From contig NZ_JACHBD010000005.1 of assembly GCF_014200175.1 (NCBI RefSeq), forward strand, positions 186,001 to 250,000: a stretch of DNA of 64,000 nucleotides, read 5' to 3'. A program made the position numbers and the translations under genes. Numbering within the stretch: position 1 is the stretch's first letter; every line of letters begins with the position of its first letter. The notes beneath the pieces are model-generated. The model was given only the letters and a program-made list of their open reading frames with translations, was not told where the DNA came from and did no database searches. Source of the DNA: Rhizobium lentis. Its GTDB lineage: Bacteria > Pseudomonadota > Alphaproteobacteria > Rhizobiales > Rhizobiaceae. Shown in pieces: positions 52,502-61,667 of this stretch.

Positions 52502-53556
52502 TGCGCATCCTCCTCGACAATTTTTCGAAGAGCTTCGGTTCCACCAAGGTCATCGAGAACATGCAGCTCGAAGTCCGCGACGGCGAGATGTTGGCGCTGC
52601 TCGGGCCTTCCGGCTGCGGCAAATCGACGACACTTTTCGCGGTCTGCGGTATCCACCGGCCGACCAGCGGACGCATCCTCTTCGGCGACCGCGACGTCAC
52701 CGACCTGCCGAGCCAGGCCCGCAATGTCGGCGTTGTCTTCCAGTCCTATGCGCTCTATCCGCACATGACCGTTGCCGAAAACATCGGTTTTCCCCTCAAG
52801 GTGAAGGGCGTCAACGCCAGCGACATCCGCAAGGAGGTCGATCGTATTTCCGGGCTCGTTCACATCAGCAATCTCATGGAACGCCGACCGGCGCAGCTTT
52901 CCGGCGGCCAGCAGCAGCGCGTGGCGCTGGCCCGCGCCCTGATCCGCAAGCCCGATGTGCTGCTGCTCGACGAACCGCTCGCCAATCTCGACGCCAAGCT
53001 GCGCCTCGAAATGCGCTCGGAAATCCGCCGGCTGCAGCGCGAGACCGGCATCACCGCCATTCTCGTCACCCATGACCAGGTGGAGGCGATGAGCATGTGC
53101 GACCGCATCGCCATCATGAAGGAAGGCGAGATCGTCCAGATCGCAACGCCCGCCGAAATGTACAATGACCCGAAAACCGCCTTCGTCGCCGGCTTCCTCG
53201 GCAATCCGCCGATCACCTTCCTGCGTGGCGTCATGAACAAAGGTGTCTTCATCATCCCCGAGAGTGAGATCCGCGTGCCGCTGCCAGGCGCCGTCGGCGC
53301 CGCCGAGGGCAGCAAGCTGATGCTTGGCGTCAGGCCCGAGCATTTCACACCGGCAGGTGATACCCCCGTCACCGGCAAGGTCACCTTCGCCGAGACACAG
53401 GGCCGCGAAAACCTCTACGACGTGGCTCTTGCGGGTGGCCCGCTGCTGCGTTCGATTCAGCCGGTGCGCAACGATATCCATGTCGGCGACCATGTCACCT
53501 GGGCGATCGACAGCCGTGGCGTGTTCGTCTTCGACGAAAATGGCAGGAGGATTTGA
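52501..53556 (+). CDS. Polyol/sugar ABC transporter, ATPase
   Basis: A 351-residue UgpC/MsmK-type ATPase. Walker [11 protein letters not shown], signature LSGGQQQR, Walker B VLLLDEPLANLD and H-loop LVTHDQVEA, with a C-terminal TOBE domain (LMLGVRPEHFTPAG). Its stop overlaps the ATG of the phosphodiesterase gene by one base, so the enzyme is made together with the importer. Confidence 0.9.
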   Translation: MRILLDNFSKSFGSTKVIENMQLEVRDGEMLALLGPSGCGKSTTLFAVCGIHRPTSGRILFGDRDVTDLPSQARNVGVVFQSYALYPHMTVAENIGFPLKVKGVNASDIRKEVDRISGLVHISNLMERRPAQLSGGQQQRVALARALIRKPDVLLLDEPLANLDAKLRLEMRSEIRRLQRETGITAILVTHDQVEAMSMCDRIAIMKEGEIVQIATPAEMYNDPKTAFVAGFLGNPPITFLRGVMNKGVFIIPESEIRVPLPGAVGAAEGSKLMLGVRPEHFTPAGDTPVTGKVTFAETQGRENLYDVALAGGPLLRSIQPVRNDIHVGDHVTWAIDSRGVFVFDENGRRI

Positions 53557-54329
53557 TGACTCGCGATTTTTCGGCTTTTTTCGAGCGCTATGGCTGGCCA
53601 GCGGCCATGGGCCGGTTTCCCTTCTGCATCGGCCATCGCGGCGCCAGCGGCCATGAACGCGAGAACACGCTCGCCGCCTTCCGCCGCGCTGCCGAACTCG
53701 GCGCTGAGATGTGGGAGCTCGACACGCAGCTGACAGGCGACGGCGTGGTCGTCGTCTCGCATGACGACCATCTTGAACGCGTCTTCGGCATCGACCGACG
53801 CATTTCCGAAATGACGGCCGCCGAGCTCGCCGCCCTTGACGGCGTCGACGTGCCGCCCTTTTCGGAAGTCGCCGCTCTCGCCCGTAAGACCGGAACGGGT
53901 CTCTATGTCGAACTGAAGGCGTCCGGGACCGGCCTGCTCTGTTGGCGCCATCTTGCCGAAATGAACCAGCGTTTTGCCTGCCTCGGCTCCTTCGACACGA
54001 CACAGGTGCGCGAACTCAGGGATGCGGGCTGCGATTTCCCGCTTTCGGTGCTGATCCGCGTCGGCCACGATCCGCATGCGCTGGGCGACGAGGCGGGCGC
54101 CGATATTCTGCATCTCTGCTGGGAGAGAGCAGGCGAGCGTCCGCAGGACCTGGTAACCGACGCACTGATGCGGCGTGCCTTCGAAGCGGGCCGCGAGATC
54201 GTGCTCTGGCACGAGGAGCGGCCGCCCATTCTCGACGACATCATGAAGCTTCCGGTTCTCGGCATCTGCACGGATCTGCCAGATCTGATGCGGCCGTCGG
54301 CAGAGAGGGAAAAAGCAGTTGCCAGATAG
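53556..54329 (+). CDS. Glycerophosphodiester phosphodiesterase, operon member
   Basis: A 257-residue GDPD. The catalytic region has the canonical GHRGASGHERENTLAAF and then WELDTQLTGDGVVVVSHDDH, supplying the His, Glu and Asp ligands. There is no signal peptide, so it is cytoplasmic. GDPD enzymes split glycerophosphodiesters to glycerol-3-phosphate (or glycerol) and an alcohol. Its coupling with an ABC importer is like ugpQ in the ugp operon. The LacI gene overlaps its end by 11 bp. A second, less canonical GDPD lies at 56200. Confidence 0.88.
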   Translation: MTRDFSAFFERYGWPAAMGRFPFCIGHRGASGHERENTLAAFRRAAELGAEMWELDTQLTGDGVVVVSHDDHLERVFGIDRRISEMTAAELAALDGVDVPPFSEVAALARKTGTGLYVELKASGTGLLCWRHLAEMNQRFACLGSFDTTQVRELRDAGCDFPLSVLIRVGHDPHALGDEAGADILHLCWERAGERPQDLVTDALMRRAFEAGREIVLWHEERPPILDDIMKLPVLGICTDLPDLMRPSAEREKAVAR

Positions 54330-55323
54330 GGATAAGGGACCGCGCAAGGTAACCTCCTTCGACGTTGCGCGGGTGGCCGGCGTCTCGCGCGCCGCCGTCT
54401 CACGTGCCTTCACGCCGGATGCCAGCGTCTCGCCGAAGACCCGGGAAAAGGTCTATCAGGCTGCCAAGGAGCTCGGCTACCGGGTGAACTACCTCGCCCG
54501 AAGCCTCACCAACAAACGCTCCGATCTCGTCGGCGTCGTCGCCGCCGGCCTCGACAATCCGTTCCGCACATTGCAGATCGAGCATCTGGCGAGAGTGCTG
54601 CTTGCCCGCAATTTCCGCCCGATCCTGCTGCCGACCTCGCAGGAGGCGGATACGTCGACGGTTATCGGCCAGTTGCTGCACTACGCCGTCTCCGGCGTCA
54701 TCGTCACCTCGGACGCACCGCCGACCACGATCTGCGAGCAATGTGCGGCCGAAGGCGTGCCGATCGTCCTGATCAACAAGGGCAATGACATTCCCTTTGT
54801 GGATCGCATCATCTCGGACGACCGCATGGCCGGCCATCTCGCCGCCACGCACTTGATTGAAATCGGCGTGCGAAAGCCCGCCGTGATGGCCGCTCCCGTC
54901 ATATCCTATACGGCGCGGCGGCGCAGCGAGGCCTTCATTGCCCGCTGCAAGCAGCTCGGCGCCGAGCCGCGATTTCTGCAGATCAGGATCAACGATTACC
55001 GGAGCGGCTATGATGCGGCCGGCGAACTTGCCGCATCCGGCATTGACGGCTTGTTCTGCGCCAACGACTTCATGGCCTGCGGCGTCCTCGACCGCATCAT
55101 GCTGGGCCGTAGCCGCGACGACGTGCCGCCGATCTCCGTTATCGGCCATGACGATATTCCGCAGGCGAGCTGGACCGCCTATGAGCTAACAACGATCCGC
55201 CAACCTTGCGATATCCAGGCCGAACAGACCGTCGATCTGCTGATGAGCCGGATAGCCGAGCCGGATCTGGCGGCGCGCGTCGAATTTACGCCGGTGACAC
55301 TGATAAGAAGAAGGACTGCTTGA
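54319..55323 (+). CDS. LacI family regulator of the ABC-GDPD operon
   Basis: A 334-residue LacI-type regulator. The helix-turn-helix is at residues 11-35 (VTSFDVARVAGVSRAAVSRA), followed by a sugar-binding-protein-like domain with VGVVAAGLDNPF and ISVIGHDDIPQASW. The start is TTG at 54319, inside the end of the GDPD gene, behind GAGAGGGAAAA; no ATG fits the family N-terminus. Being inside the operon suggests that it controls its own transcript, with the imported or processed compound as inducer. Confidence 0.87.
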   Translation: MPDRDKGPRKVTSFDVARVAGVSRAAVSRAFTPDASVSPKTREKVYQAAKELGYRVNYLARSLTNKRSDLVGVVAAGLDNPFRTLQIEHLARVLLARNFRPILLPTSQEADTSTVIGQLLHYAVSGVIVTSDAPPTTICEQCAAEGVPIVLINKGNDIPFVDRIISDDRMAGHLAATHLIEIGVRKPAVMAAPVISYTARRRSEAFIARCKQLGAEPRFLQIRINDYRSGYDAAGELAASGIDGLFCANDFMACGVLDRIMLGRSRDDVPPISVIGHDDIPQASWTAYELTTIRQPCDIQAEQTVDLLMSRIAEPDLAARVEFTPVTLIRRRTA

Positions 55324-56144
55324 TGAATTCCGCATTCGATGCCGCTGCCATCCGGGCCCGGGCGGAGGTCGCGATCGCCGTTGCCCTCGAGACCGGACGG
55401 GAAGCGGTCCGGTTTCGGCGCGACTCTGACCCCGGCATCCTCGCCGTCGAAAACAAGGGATTGCAGGATTTCGTCACGGTCGCCGACAAGAGGGCCGAAC
55501 AGACGATCCGCCACGGGCTCCTCTCGCGCTTTCCGGATGACACGTTCATGGGAGAGGAAAGCGGCGGACTGTCGGACGGGGTCGGCACCTGGGTCGTCGA
55601 TCCGATCGACGGCACGACCAATTACATCAGGGGCTTCCGGCATTGGGGCGTCTCGATCGCTTTCGTCGCCGGCGGCAGGACCGAGATCGGCGTGGTTTAC
55701 GACGCTGCCGAGGACAAGGTCTTCCATGCCATGCGCGGCGGCGGCGCCTTTCAGGATGGGCTTGCCATTCGTGCCGCCGCAACCGACGATCCAGCCAATG
55801 CGCTGGTCATCCTCGGCCATTCCCGCAAAACGAGTTTCGACGACTATCTCGCACTCTCCAGAAGGCTGCACGAGCGCGGCATCGACTATCGCCGTATGGG
55901 CGCGGCTGCCATCGACCTGATTCGCGTGGCCGAGGGCGTCGCCGACCTCTATTATGAACGCCATCTCAATGCCTGGGACATGCTTGCCGGCGCGCTGATC
56001 GCCGAAGAGGCCGGCGCTGTGGTGGCGATGCCGCCGATCGACAAGCTGCTTGCGGAAGGCGGGCCGGTCATCGCCCACGCGCCGGGGCTTGCCGGCGAAT
56101 TCGCCTTCATCCTCGACATCGAGGGACTGTCAGTCGCCGGCTAA
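55323..56144 (+). CDS. Inositol monophosphatase family protein
   Basis: A 273-residue phosphatase. Metal-binding motifs are present: GEESGG, then VVDPIDGTTNYIRGF, and the late WDMLAGALIAEEAG. Such enzymes remove phosphate from inositol phosphates, other polyol phosphates, histidinol phosphate or nucleotide-derived substrates. Its ATG overlaps the LacI stop by one base, so it is the last gene of the operon. With the GDPD, the set could turn an imported glycerophospho-polyol into free polyol, glycerol(-phosphate) and phosphate. Confidence 0.87.
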   Translation: MNSAFDAAAIRARAEVAIAVALETGREAVRFRRDSDPGILAVENKGLQDFVTVADKRAEQTIRHGLLSRFPDDTFMGEESGGLSDGVGTWVVDPIDGTTNYIRGFRHWGVSIAFVAGGRTEIGVVYDAAEDKVFHAMRGGGAFQDGLAIRAAATDDPANALVILGHSRKTSFDDYLALSRRLHERGIDYRRMGAAAIDLIRVAEGVADLYYERHLNAWDMLAGALIAEEAGAVVAMPPIDKLLAEGGPVIAHAPGLAGEFAFILDIEGLSVAG

Positions 56145-56170
56145 AAGCCGTTGCTTAAGGCATGCCATCA

Positions 56171-56195
56171 TCCGGAACGGCTGCACATTTCCGGA
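56171..56195. terminator. Stem-loop between convergent genes
   Basis: TCCGGAA and TTCCGGA (7 bp, 11-base loop) lie between the convergent phosphatase and second GDPD genes. No T-run; weak candidate terminator. Confidence 0.35.
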
Positions 56196-56199
56196 CGGG

Positions 56200-57069
56200 T
56201 TAGCCGGCCATCCGGCGGCTCCAGGCGCGTTCGGTCGCCGGCGCCTCGTCGGTGGTGATCTGATCCGGCTTCAGCGCCATCAGCGCCTGGAAGTTCCCCC
56301 ATTCCGCTTCGCTGAAACCGGCCTCGGGATGCTTCAGGGTAAAGGTCCAGGCGTCGACGCGTTTGCCTGCGTCCTGGCAGAGCGCGATCATGTCGAGACC
56401 CTCATTGGCGGCATCAAGGATCAGCGGCCAGTGGAGATAGACCGTGTCCGGTTCGGTCGGACCGCGCAAATCGGCGCGCAGTTCGATCTCGACAGCCTTC
56501 CAGCCGTCGGCCTTCCTGATCCCGTAGAGCTTGTCAGTGGGATCGATGCCGCGCAGGAGATGAGGAAGCTTCTCCTTGACCGCGACGATGAGGTCGAAAC
56601 TGCCGGCGCTGACGATCACCGAGGCGGCGATCTCCTGGAACTGCGCGGCAAGATGCGCGATGCCCTGCGCGCCGATCGCCTCGTAGTCGTCCTTCATGTC
56701 GAATTGCAGCAGTGCGGCCGGGTGGGCCGCTTGCAGCATGGCGGCGAGGTCTTCGCTGAGGATGAGCGGCCGGTCGCCCCCCTGCATCCTGATATCGCGG
56801 AGGTCACTGAGGCGCTTTTCGGCGATCGGTCCATGACCGTTCGTTTCCCCTTCGAGGTCCTCGTCGTGCAGCACGACGAAACCGCCGTCGGCGCGCACGC
56901 GCAGATCGAGTTCCATCGAGGCGCCTGCGGCAAATCCCTCCGCCATCACGTCGGCGGAGAACAGCGGATCGGCAAAACGTTTGCGCAGCCGGTGCCATTT
57001 CAGACGGGTGCGATGCCCCTCGTGCAAAATCTCCAGGCCCTGCGCATCCAGCAATTTCGTCATCTGCAT
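56200..57069 (-). CDS. Glycerophosphodiester phosphodiesterase-like protein, atypical
   Basis: A 289-residue GDPD-family protein. The Glu-x-Asp pair (MELDLRVRADGGFVVLHDED) and the later QFDMKDD and GSFDLIVAVKE elements fit the fold. The first His-Arg-Gly motif is replaced by WHRLRKRFADPLFSADV, so the usual first catalytic His context is altered. It may have changed substrate or reduced activity. Two nearby ATGs (57069, 57063) are possible starts. It is convergent with the ABC-GDPD operon and on the same strand as the aminotransferase gene upstream, 65 bp away. Confidence 0.75.
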   Translation of the reverse strand: MQMTKLLDAQGLEILHEGHRTRLKWHRLRKRFADPLFSADVMAEGFAAGASMELDLRVRADGGFVVLHDEDLEGETNGHGPIAEKRLSDLRDIRMQGGDRPLILSEDLAAMLQAAHPAALLQFDMKDDYEAIGAQGIAHLAAQFQEIAASVIVSAGSFDLIVAVKEKLPHLLRGIDPTDKLYGIRKADGWKAVEIELRADLRGPTEPDTVYLHWPLILDAANEGLDMIALCQDAGKRVDAWTFTLKHPEAGFSEAEWGNFQALMALKPDQITTDEAPATERAWSRRMAG

Positions 57070-57134
57070 CCGGCCTCCGCGATGCCACTCTCCTGCCTTG
57101 GACAGCCGCGATTATCAAGACCCGAACATAAGAT

Positions 57135-58229
57135 TCAGCGACTGTAGGCTGCGGCTATCGCCTCTGCAGCGGCGGCGATATTGGCGGGACGGCCGGCCTG
57201 CGTGAGGGCTGCGCCGTAGCCCACGACATTTGAGAGCACTGTCTGGAATGCGGCGCGCGGGCCTGTGTGGTTCAGCCGCACGAGGCGGGCGGGCGCGGTT
57301 CCCACGGCTTCCGTCAGCTCGACTCCCAGCCGCCCCGCGGCCGCGATCACCGAACCCGGTTCCAGTGCCTCCGGCAATGGCACCGCCGTCACCAGGTTCG
57401 ACGACTTTACCGTCGGCACCCAGGCCGGGGCGCCGAGTGCGGCGAGCCCGGCCGACGTCGCCGATGCCGCCAGCGCATGGCGGGCAATTACATTCTCCAG
57501 GCCCTCGACCTCGATGCGGTCGAGAGCCGCCTCCAGCGCAAAGAATTCCAGCGGCGCCGGCGTTCCGGGCAAGGTGCGCCGACCGTTGTCGATCCAGCGC
57601 TTCAGATCGGCCAGCGACAGGATCGAGTCGCGCGGCGCGCCGCCCTTGAGAACGAGATCCCAGGCACGCGGGCTGACGGAGAGCGCAGAGACACCCGCCG
57701 GACCGCCGAGCGCCTTTTGCGGGCCGATCACCGCAATGTCGATGCCGAGATCGTCGACCTCGAGCCGATGCCCGCCGACCGAGGCGACCGCATCGACGAC
57801 GGTGACGATGCCGCGGGCGCGCGCAAGCGCGAGTATCTCTGGCAGCGGGTTGAGAATGCCGCTCGCAGATTCCGCGTGAACCACGGCGAGCACATCGATA
57901 TGAGGGCCGGCATCGAGCGCTTTGGCGACGCCGTCGATCTCGATCGGCAAGCCCGGCTCGGCGACGAGATTCCGAACGGTTGCGCCGCCTCGCCGCAGCC
58001 ATTGCCCGAACCAGCCACCATAGGGACTGGTGACGAGGTTGAGGGCCGAAAGGCCGGGACGCGCGAGACTGGCTGCCACCGCTTCCAGCGCCACCACCGC
58101 CTCTGCCTGCACCAGCACGACGTCACCCCGGCAGCGCAGAATGCGGCCGATTCCGTCAGCGAGCACGGCGTAGCGCTCCGCGGGGTACAAAGGCGCGCCG
58201 AGCAGGGGATTCCAACCGAGATCGAACAT
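57135..58229 (-). CDS. Class V aminotransferase
   Basis: A 364-residue PLP enzyme of the class V group (alanine/serine-glyoxylate or 2-aminoethylphosphonate aminotransferase type). The PLP lysine is in IAVIGPQKALGGPAG, the preceding VDAVASVGGH holds the cofactor Asp, and HAESASGILNPL is the conserved region before it. ATG at 58229 follows AAGGAGG; a GTG 15 bp upstream lies over that ribosome site and is rejected. It starts 11 bp after the peptide-type ABC genes and is probably the enzyme acting on the imported amino compound. Confidence 0.85.
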   Translation of the reverse strand: MFDLGWNPLLGAPLYPAERYAVLADGIGRILRCRGDVVLVQAEAVVALEAVAASLARPGLSALNLVTSPYGGWFGQWLRRGGATVRNLVAEPGLPIEIDGVAKALDAGPHIDVLAVVHAESASGILNPLPEILALARARGIVTVVDAVASVGGHRLEVDDLGIDIAVIGPQKALGGPAGVSALSVSPRAWDLVLKGGAPRDSILSLADLKRWIDNGRRTLPGTPAPLEFFALEAALDRIEVEGLENVIARHALAASATSAGLAALGAPAWVPTVKSSNLVTAVPLPEALEPGSVIAAAGRLGVELTEAVGTAPARLVRLNHTGPRAAFQTVLSNVVGYGAALTQAGRPANIAAAAEAIAAAYSR

Positions 58230-58240
58230 GGACGCCTCCT

Positions 58241-59020
58241 TCACAGCGGTTCGGTCACAAGACGAGGAACGGCTGCCACTAGCGCGCGGCCGGCAGCCGA
58301 TTGCGGTGCGGCGACAACGGCCACGGCCGGACCGGTCTCGACGATCCGGCCGCCGTCCATGACGGCGATGCGGTGGGAAACAGCGCGCACCACGGCAAGA
58401 TCGTGCGAAATGAACAGACAGGCAATTCCATGCTCCTTCTGGAGCTCGACCAAAAGTTCGAGGATCCTGCCGCGCACGGTGACGTCAAGCGCCGAGACCG
58501 CCTCGTCGAGCACCAGCAGCGAGGGCCGTGTAGCGATCGCCCGGGCAATCGCCACACGCTGGCGCTGGCCGCCGGAGAGCGCGCGGACCGGCCGGCGGGC
58601 ATAATCGGCAGGCAGGCCGACACGTTCGAGGAGCATGGTGATCTCGCCGGCACGCCGGTTTTGCGACACGACGCCGTGGATGCGCAAGGGGTCGTCAAGC
58701 ACCGAACCGACCGTCACCAGCGGGTTGAAGGCGGCCAGCGGATCCTGGAACACCATCTGCATGCGCACCCGCCTGCGGCGCAAGGCAGCGCCTCTCAGCG
58801 TCAGCCAATCCTCTCCCTCAAAACGGATCGCACCGGCATCACAGGGGAGAAGCCGCAGCAGGATACGCGACAGCGTCGATTTTCCGCTGCCGGAGGCGCC
58901 GACCAGACCGAGCGTTTCCCCGGCTGCGATCGTCAGCGAAACATTGTCGAGCGCGGCGACCCGGCGGCCCGCGGAAGAAAAGCGCTTCGAGATGTTTTCT
59001 ATGGACAGCAGAGGATTCAT
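58241..59020 (-). CDS. Peptide-type ABC transporter, ATPase (DppF-like)
   Basis: A 259-residue ATPase. Walker A GASGSGKST, signature LSGGQRQR, Walker B LLVLDEAVSALD, H-loop LFISHDLAVV. The MNPLLSIENISKRF start at 59020 overlaps the stop of the first ATPase (ATGA). It lacks most of the C-terminal oligopeptide-binding extension often seen in DppF. With its partner it powers the Dpp/Opp-type importer. Confidence 0.87.
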   Translation of the reverse strand: MNPLLSIENISKRFSSAGRRVAALDNVSLTIAAGETLGLVGASGSGKSTLSRILLRLLPCDAGAIRFEGEDWLTLRGAALRRRRVRMQMVFQDPLAAFNPLVTVGSVLDDPLRIHGVVSQNRRAGEITMLLERVGLPADYARRPVRALSGGQRQRVAIARAIATRPSLLVLDEAVSALDVTVRGRILELLVELQKEHGIACLFISHDLAVVRAVSHRIAVMDGGRIVETGPAVAVVAAPQSAAGRALVAAVPRLVTEPL

Positions 59021-59811
59021 GGCGCCAGCTCTTCGATCAGGGGTGGCGTCGCGAGGTCGCGATGGCTGGCGATGAGAGCGGCGGTATAGTTGCTCACGGG
59101 CGCCGAAAGCACCGAACGCACGGGACCTGCCTCGACGAGACGCGCATCGCGGAAGACGGCGATCCGGTCGACGAAGCCGGAGGCGAGTGCGATGTCGTGG
59201 GTGATGAAAAGCAGCGTCATGCCGTCCTCGCGCACCAGCCCGTCGAGCAGGCGGACGATCTCGGCCTGGACCACCACGTCGAGCGCGCTCGTCGCCTCGT
59301 CGGCGATCAGCAGCGCGGGCCTTGCAGCGATCGCCGCAGCGATCGCCACACGCTGGCGCTGGCCGCCTGAAAGCTGATGCGGAAAGGCCCGCATCGCCTT
59401 GTCGGGCTGCGGCATCCGCACCCGCCCGAGCAGTTCCTCGGCTCGGATAGAGGCCCGTTTCCAGCCGAGGCCGAGGTGGCGCCTGGCGCCTTCGGCAATT
59501 TGCTCGCCGATCGTCAGGACGGGATTGAGGCTCGTGCCGGGATCCTGGAAGACGAAGCCGAAATCGCGGCCCGGGCGGGGCGGGTGGCCGAGGGCGGGCC
59601 AGAGCATCTCGCCGGTGACTTTCGTTCCCTCGGGCAGCAGACCCGCGAGCGCCCGGGCGAGCGTGCTCTTGCCGGAGCCGCTTTCGCCGATGATCGCCAG
59701 CCTCTCGCCGGCGGCAATATCGAGATCGATACCATCGAGCGCGGCCGCATTGTTCTTGCCGCGCCGATAGGTGACCGAAAGCTGCCGGAGGCTGCAGAAA
59801 ATGCCGCTCAT
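59017..59811 (-). CDS. Peptide-type ABC transporter, ATPase (DppD-like)
   Basis: A 264-residue ATPase. Walker A GESGSGKST, Q-loop VFQDPGTSLNPV, signature LSGGQRQR, Walker B LLIADEATSALD and H-loop LFITHDIALA. The C-terminus is short, lacking the iron-sulphur-binding tail found in longer DppD proteins. It overlaps the permease gene upstream and the second ATPase downstream by 4 bp each. Confidence 0.87.
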   Translation of the reverse strand: MSGIFCSLRQLSVTYRRGKNNAAALDGIDLDIAAGERLAIIGESGSGKSTLARALAGLLPEGTKVTGEMLWPALGHPPRPGRDFGFVFQDPGTSLNPVLTIGEQIAEGARRHLGLGWKRASIRAEELLGRVRMPQPDKAMRAFPHQLSGGQRQRVAIAAAIAARPALLIADEATSALDVVVQAEIVRLLDGLVREDGMTLLFITHDIALASGFVDRIAVFRDARLVEAGPVRSVLSAPVSNYTAALIASHRDLATPPLIEELAP

Positions 59812-60641
59812 GCCGCCCTCCCGCCGTCATCGCCAAGCGCCTTGCCGAGACCTTCGCTGAAGAGATGAACGCCGAGCACAGTCACGGCAAGTGCTGCGCC
59901 CGGCAGGACGGAGAGATAGGCGGCCGAGCGCAGCACGCTGCGGCCTTCGGCGATCATCGAACCCCAGGTGGCGATATTCGGATTGCCGAGGCCAAGAAAG
60001 GAAAGCGCCGACTCGGTGAGGATCGCGCCGGCGACGATCGTAGCGGAAAGCGCCAGCACCGGCGGCAGCGCGTTCGGCAGGATCTCGCGGAAGGCGATTT
60101 CTGCGGGATGCATGCCGATCACTCTTGCCGAGGCGACGTAATCCTGCTCGCGGATCGCCAGCACCTGGGCGCGCGTCAGCCGCGCCGGATCGGCCCAGGC
60201 GCCAAGCGCGATGGCAAGCACGACGATCGGGGTCGATACCCCGATGGTGCTGACGAAGGCGAGGGCAAGCAGGAAGCCCGGCACGATCTGGAAGGCGTCG
60301 ACCACACGCATCAACGCCTCGTCGACGAACCCGCCGGAAAATCCGGCCGCCATGCCGACGCAGACGCCGAGGACCATCGCCGAAAAAGCTGCCGCGAGGC
60401 CGACGGCAATCGAGGTTCGCGCGCCATAGAGCAGGCCGGCGAGCACATCACGTCCGAGGCGATCCGTGCCAAGTGGAAAGGCCGCGTCGGTGAAGGGCGC
60501 AAGCAGCGCCCGCCCGGCGATCCTCAGCGGATCGCCGGGCGAAATGGCGGGGGCAAGCAGCCCGGCCGACAGCAGGATGACAAGGATCGCAAATCCGGCA
60601 ATGCCTTCCCACGTGCCGAGCAAACGCTGGAGACGGCTCAT
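59808..60641 (-). CDS. Peptide-type ABC transporter, permease (DppC-like)
   Basis: A 277-residue permease with six helices. The N-terminal region LGTDRLGRDVLAGLLYGAR is the typical DppC mark, and the EAA loop is ASARVIGMHPAEIAFREILP. It overlaps both neighbours by 4 bp, a tightly packed operon. Substrate: small peptide, amino-acid derivative or similar, not determined. Confidence 0.88.
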   Translation of the reverse strand: MSRLQRLLGTWEGIAGFAILVILLSAGLLAPAISPGDPLRIAGRALLAPFTDAAFPLGTDRLGRDVLAGLLYGARTSIAVGLAAAFSAMVLGVCVGMAAGFSGGFVDEALMRVVDAFQIVPGFLLALAFVSTIGVSTPIVVLAIALGAWADPARLTRAQVLAIREQDYVASARVIGMHPAEIAFREILPNALPPVLALSATIVAGAILTESALSFLGLGNPNIATWGSMIAEGRSVLRSAAYLSVLPGAALAVTVLGVHLFSEGLGKALGDDGGRAA

Positions 60642-61627
60642 GCGCCACCCTCCGAAGCGCCGATGCGCGGGTCGAGCGCGGCATAGATAAGATCGACGAG
60701 GAAATTGACCGAAATGACGAGAACAGCGCTGGTGACGACGATGCCCATCAACAGCGGCGCATCGCGGCCGTTGACCGCATCCTGTGCCAGGCGCCCGAAA
60801 CCTGGGATCGCAAAGACGCTCTCAATGACCACGCTGCCGCCGAGCATGGCCGCCGATTGCAGCCCGAGCATGGTGACGAGCGGCAGCAGCGCATTGCGCG
60901 CCACATGGCGCAGCACGATGCGGCTGCGCGACAGGCCCTTGGCGCGGGCGAAAAGGACGAAATCCAGTTTCCAGGCCTCAGCCATGCCGGCCCGCATCAC
61001 CCGCAGGAACAAGGCGAGATAGATCAGGGCAAGGGCGCCGACCGGCAGGACCAGGTGATCTGATATGTCGAGGGCACGGGAAAACCCGGTCTTGCCCGAA
61101 GCAATCGTCTCGATTCCGGCGATCGGAAACCAGCGCAGCTTCACCGAAAAGGCAATGCTCAGGACCAGGCCGAGCCAGAAGCTCGGAATGGCATAGACGA
61201 TCAGCGAGCCGATCGACAGCAGCCGGTCGCGCAAGCTTCCCGGCCGCGCCCCGGCGAGGATGCCGAGCGCGGAACCAAGGCCGAAAGAAAGCGCCGTCGC
61301 GCTGCCCATCAACAGCAGCGTATTGGGCAGGCGCTCGGCGATGAGCGCGCCGACCGGCCGGTCGAAGGCGACCGACCAGCCGAGATCGAGCTGCGCTAGC
61401 GAGGAAAGATAGAGCCAGAGCCGTGCCAGCACGGACCGGTCGAGGCCGTAGCTCTCGCGCAGCGTTTGCCTGAGTGCCGCATCGCCGCCGCCGATCGCGC
61501 CCAAATAGGCATCGACGGCATCGCCGGAGGCGGATTCGAGCAGGAAAAAGGTGAAGATCACCACGATCAGCAGCACTGGAAGGCTGCTGATCGCCCTACG
61601 CCGCAGGAGGAGGATTGCGCGTTTCAC
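60638..61627 (-). CDS. Peptide-type ABC transporter, permease (DppB-like)
   Basis: A 329-residue permease. First helix SLPVLLIVVIFTFFLLESA, a periplasmic loop with LRESYGLDRSVLARLWLYLS, and five further helices. The EAA loop is FARAKGLSRSRIVLRHVARN and the ending VNFLVDLIYAALDPRI is typical. The start is GTG at 61627, 10 bp after GGAGGT; upstream in-frame residues are not permease-like. Pairs with the DppC-like protein. Confidence 0.87.
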   Translation of the reverse strand: MKRAILLLRRRAISSLPVLLIVVIFTFFLLESASGDAVDAYLGAIGGGDAALRQTLRESYGLDRSVLARLWLYLSSLAQLDLGWSVAFDRPVGALIAERLPNTLLLMGSATALSFGLGSALGILAGARPGSLRDRLLSIGSLIVYAIPSFWLGLVLSIAFSVKLRWFPIAGIETIASGKTGFSRALDISDHLVLPVGALALIYLALFLRVMRAGMAEAWKLDFVLFARAKGLSRSRIVLRHVARNALLPLVTMLGLQSAAMLGGSVVIESVFAIPGFGRLAQDAVNGRDAPLLMGIVVTSAVLVISVNFLVDLIYAALDPRIGASEGGA

Positions 61628-61667
61628 GCCGGATAAGACCTCCGGAAGAGAATTGCCGCCGATCCTA

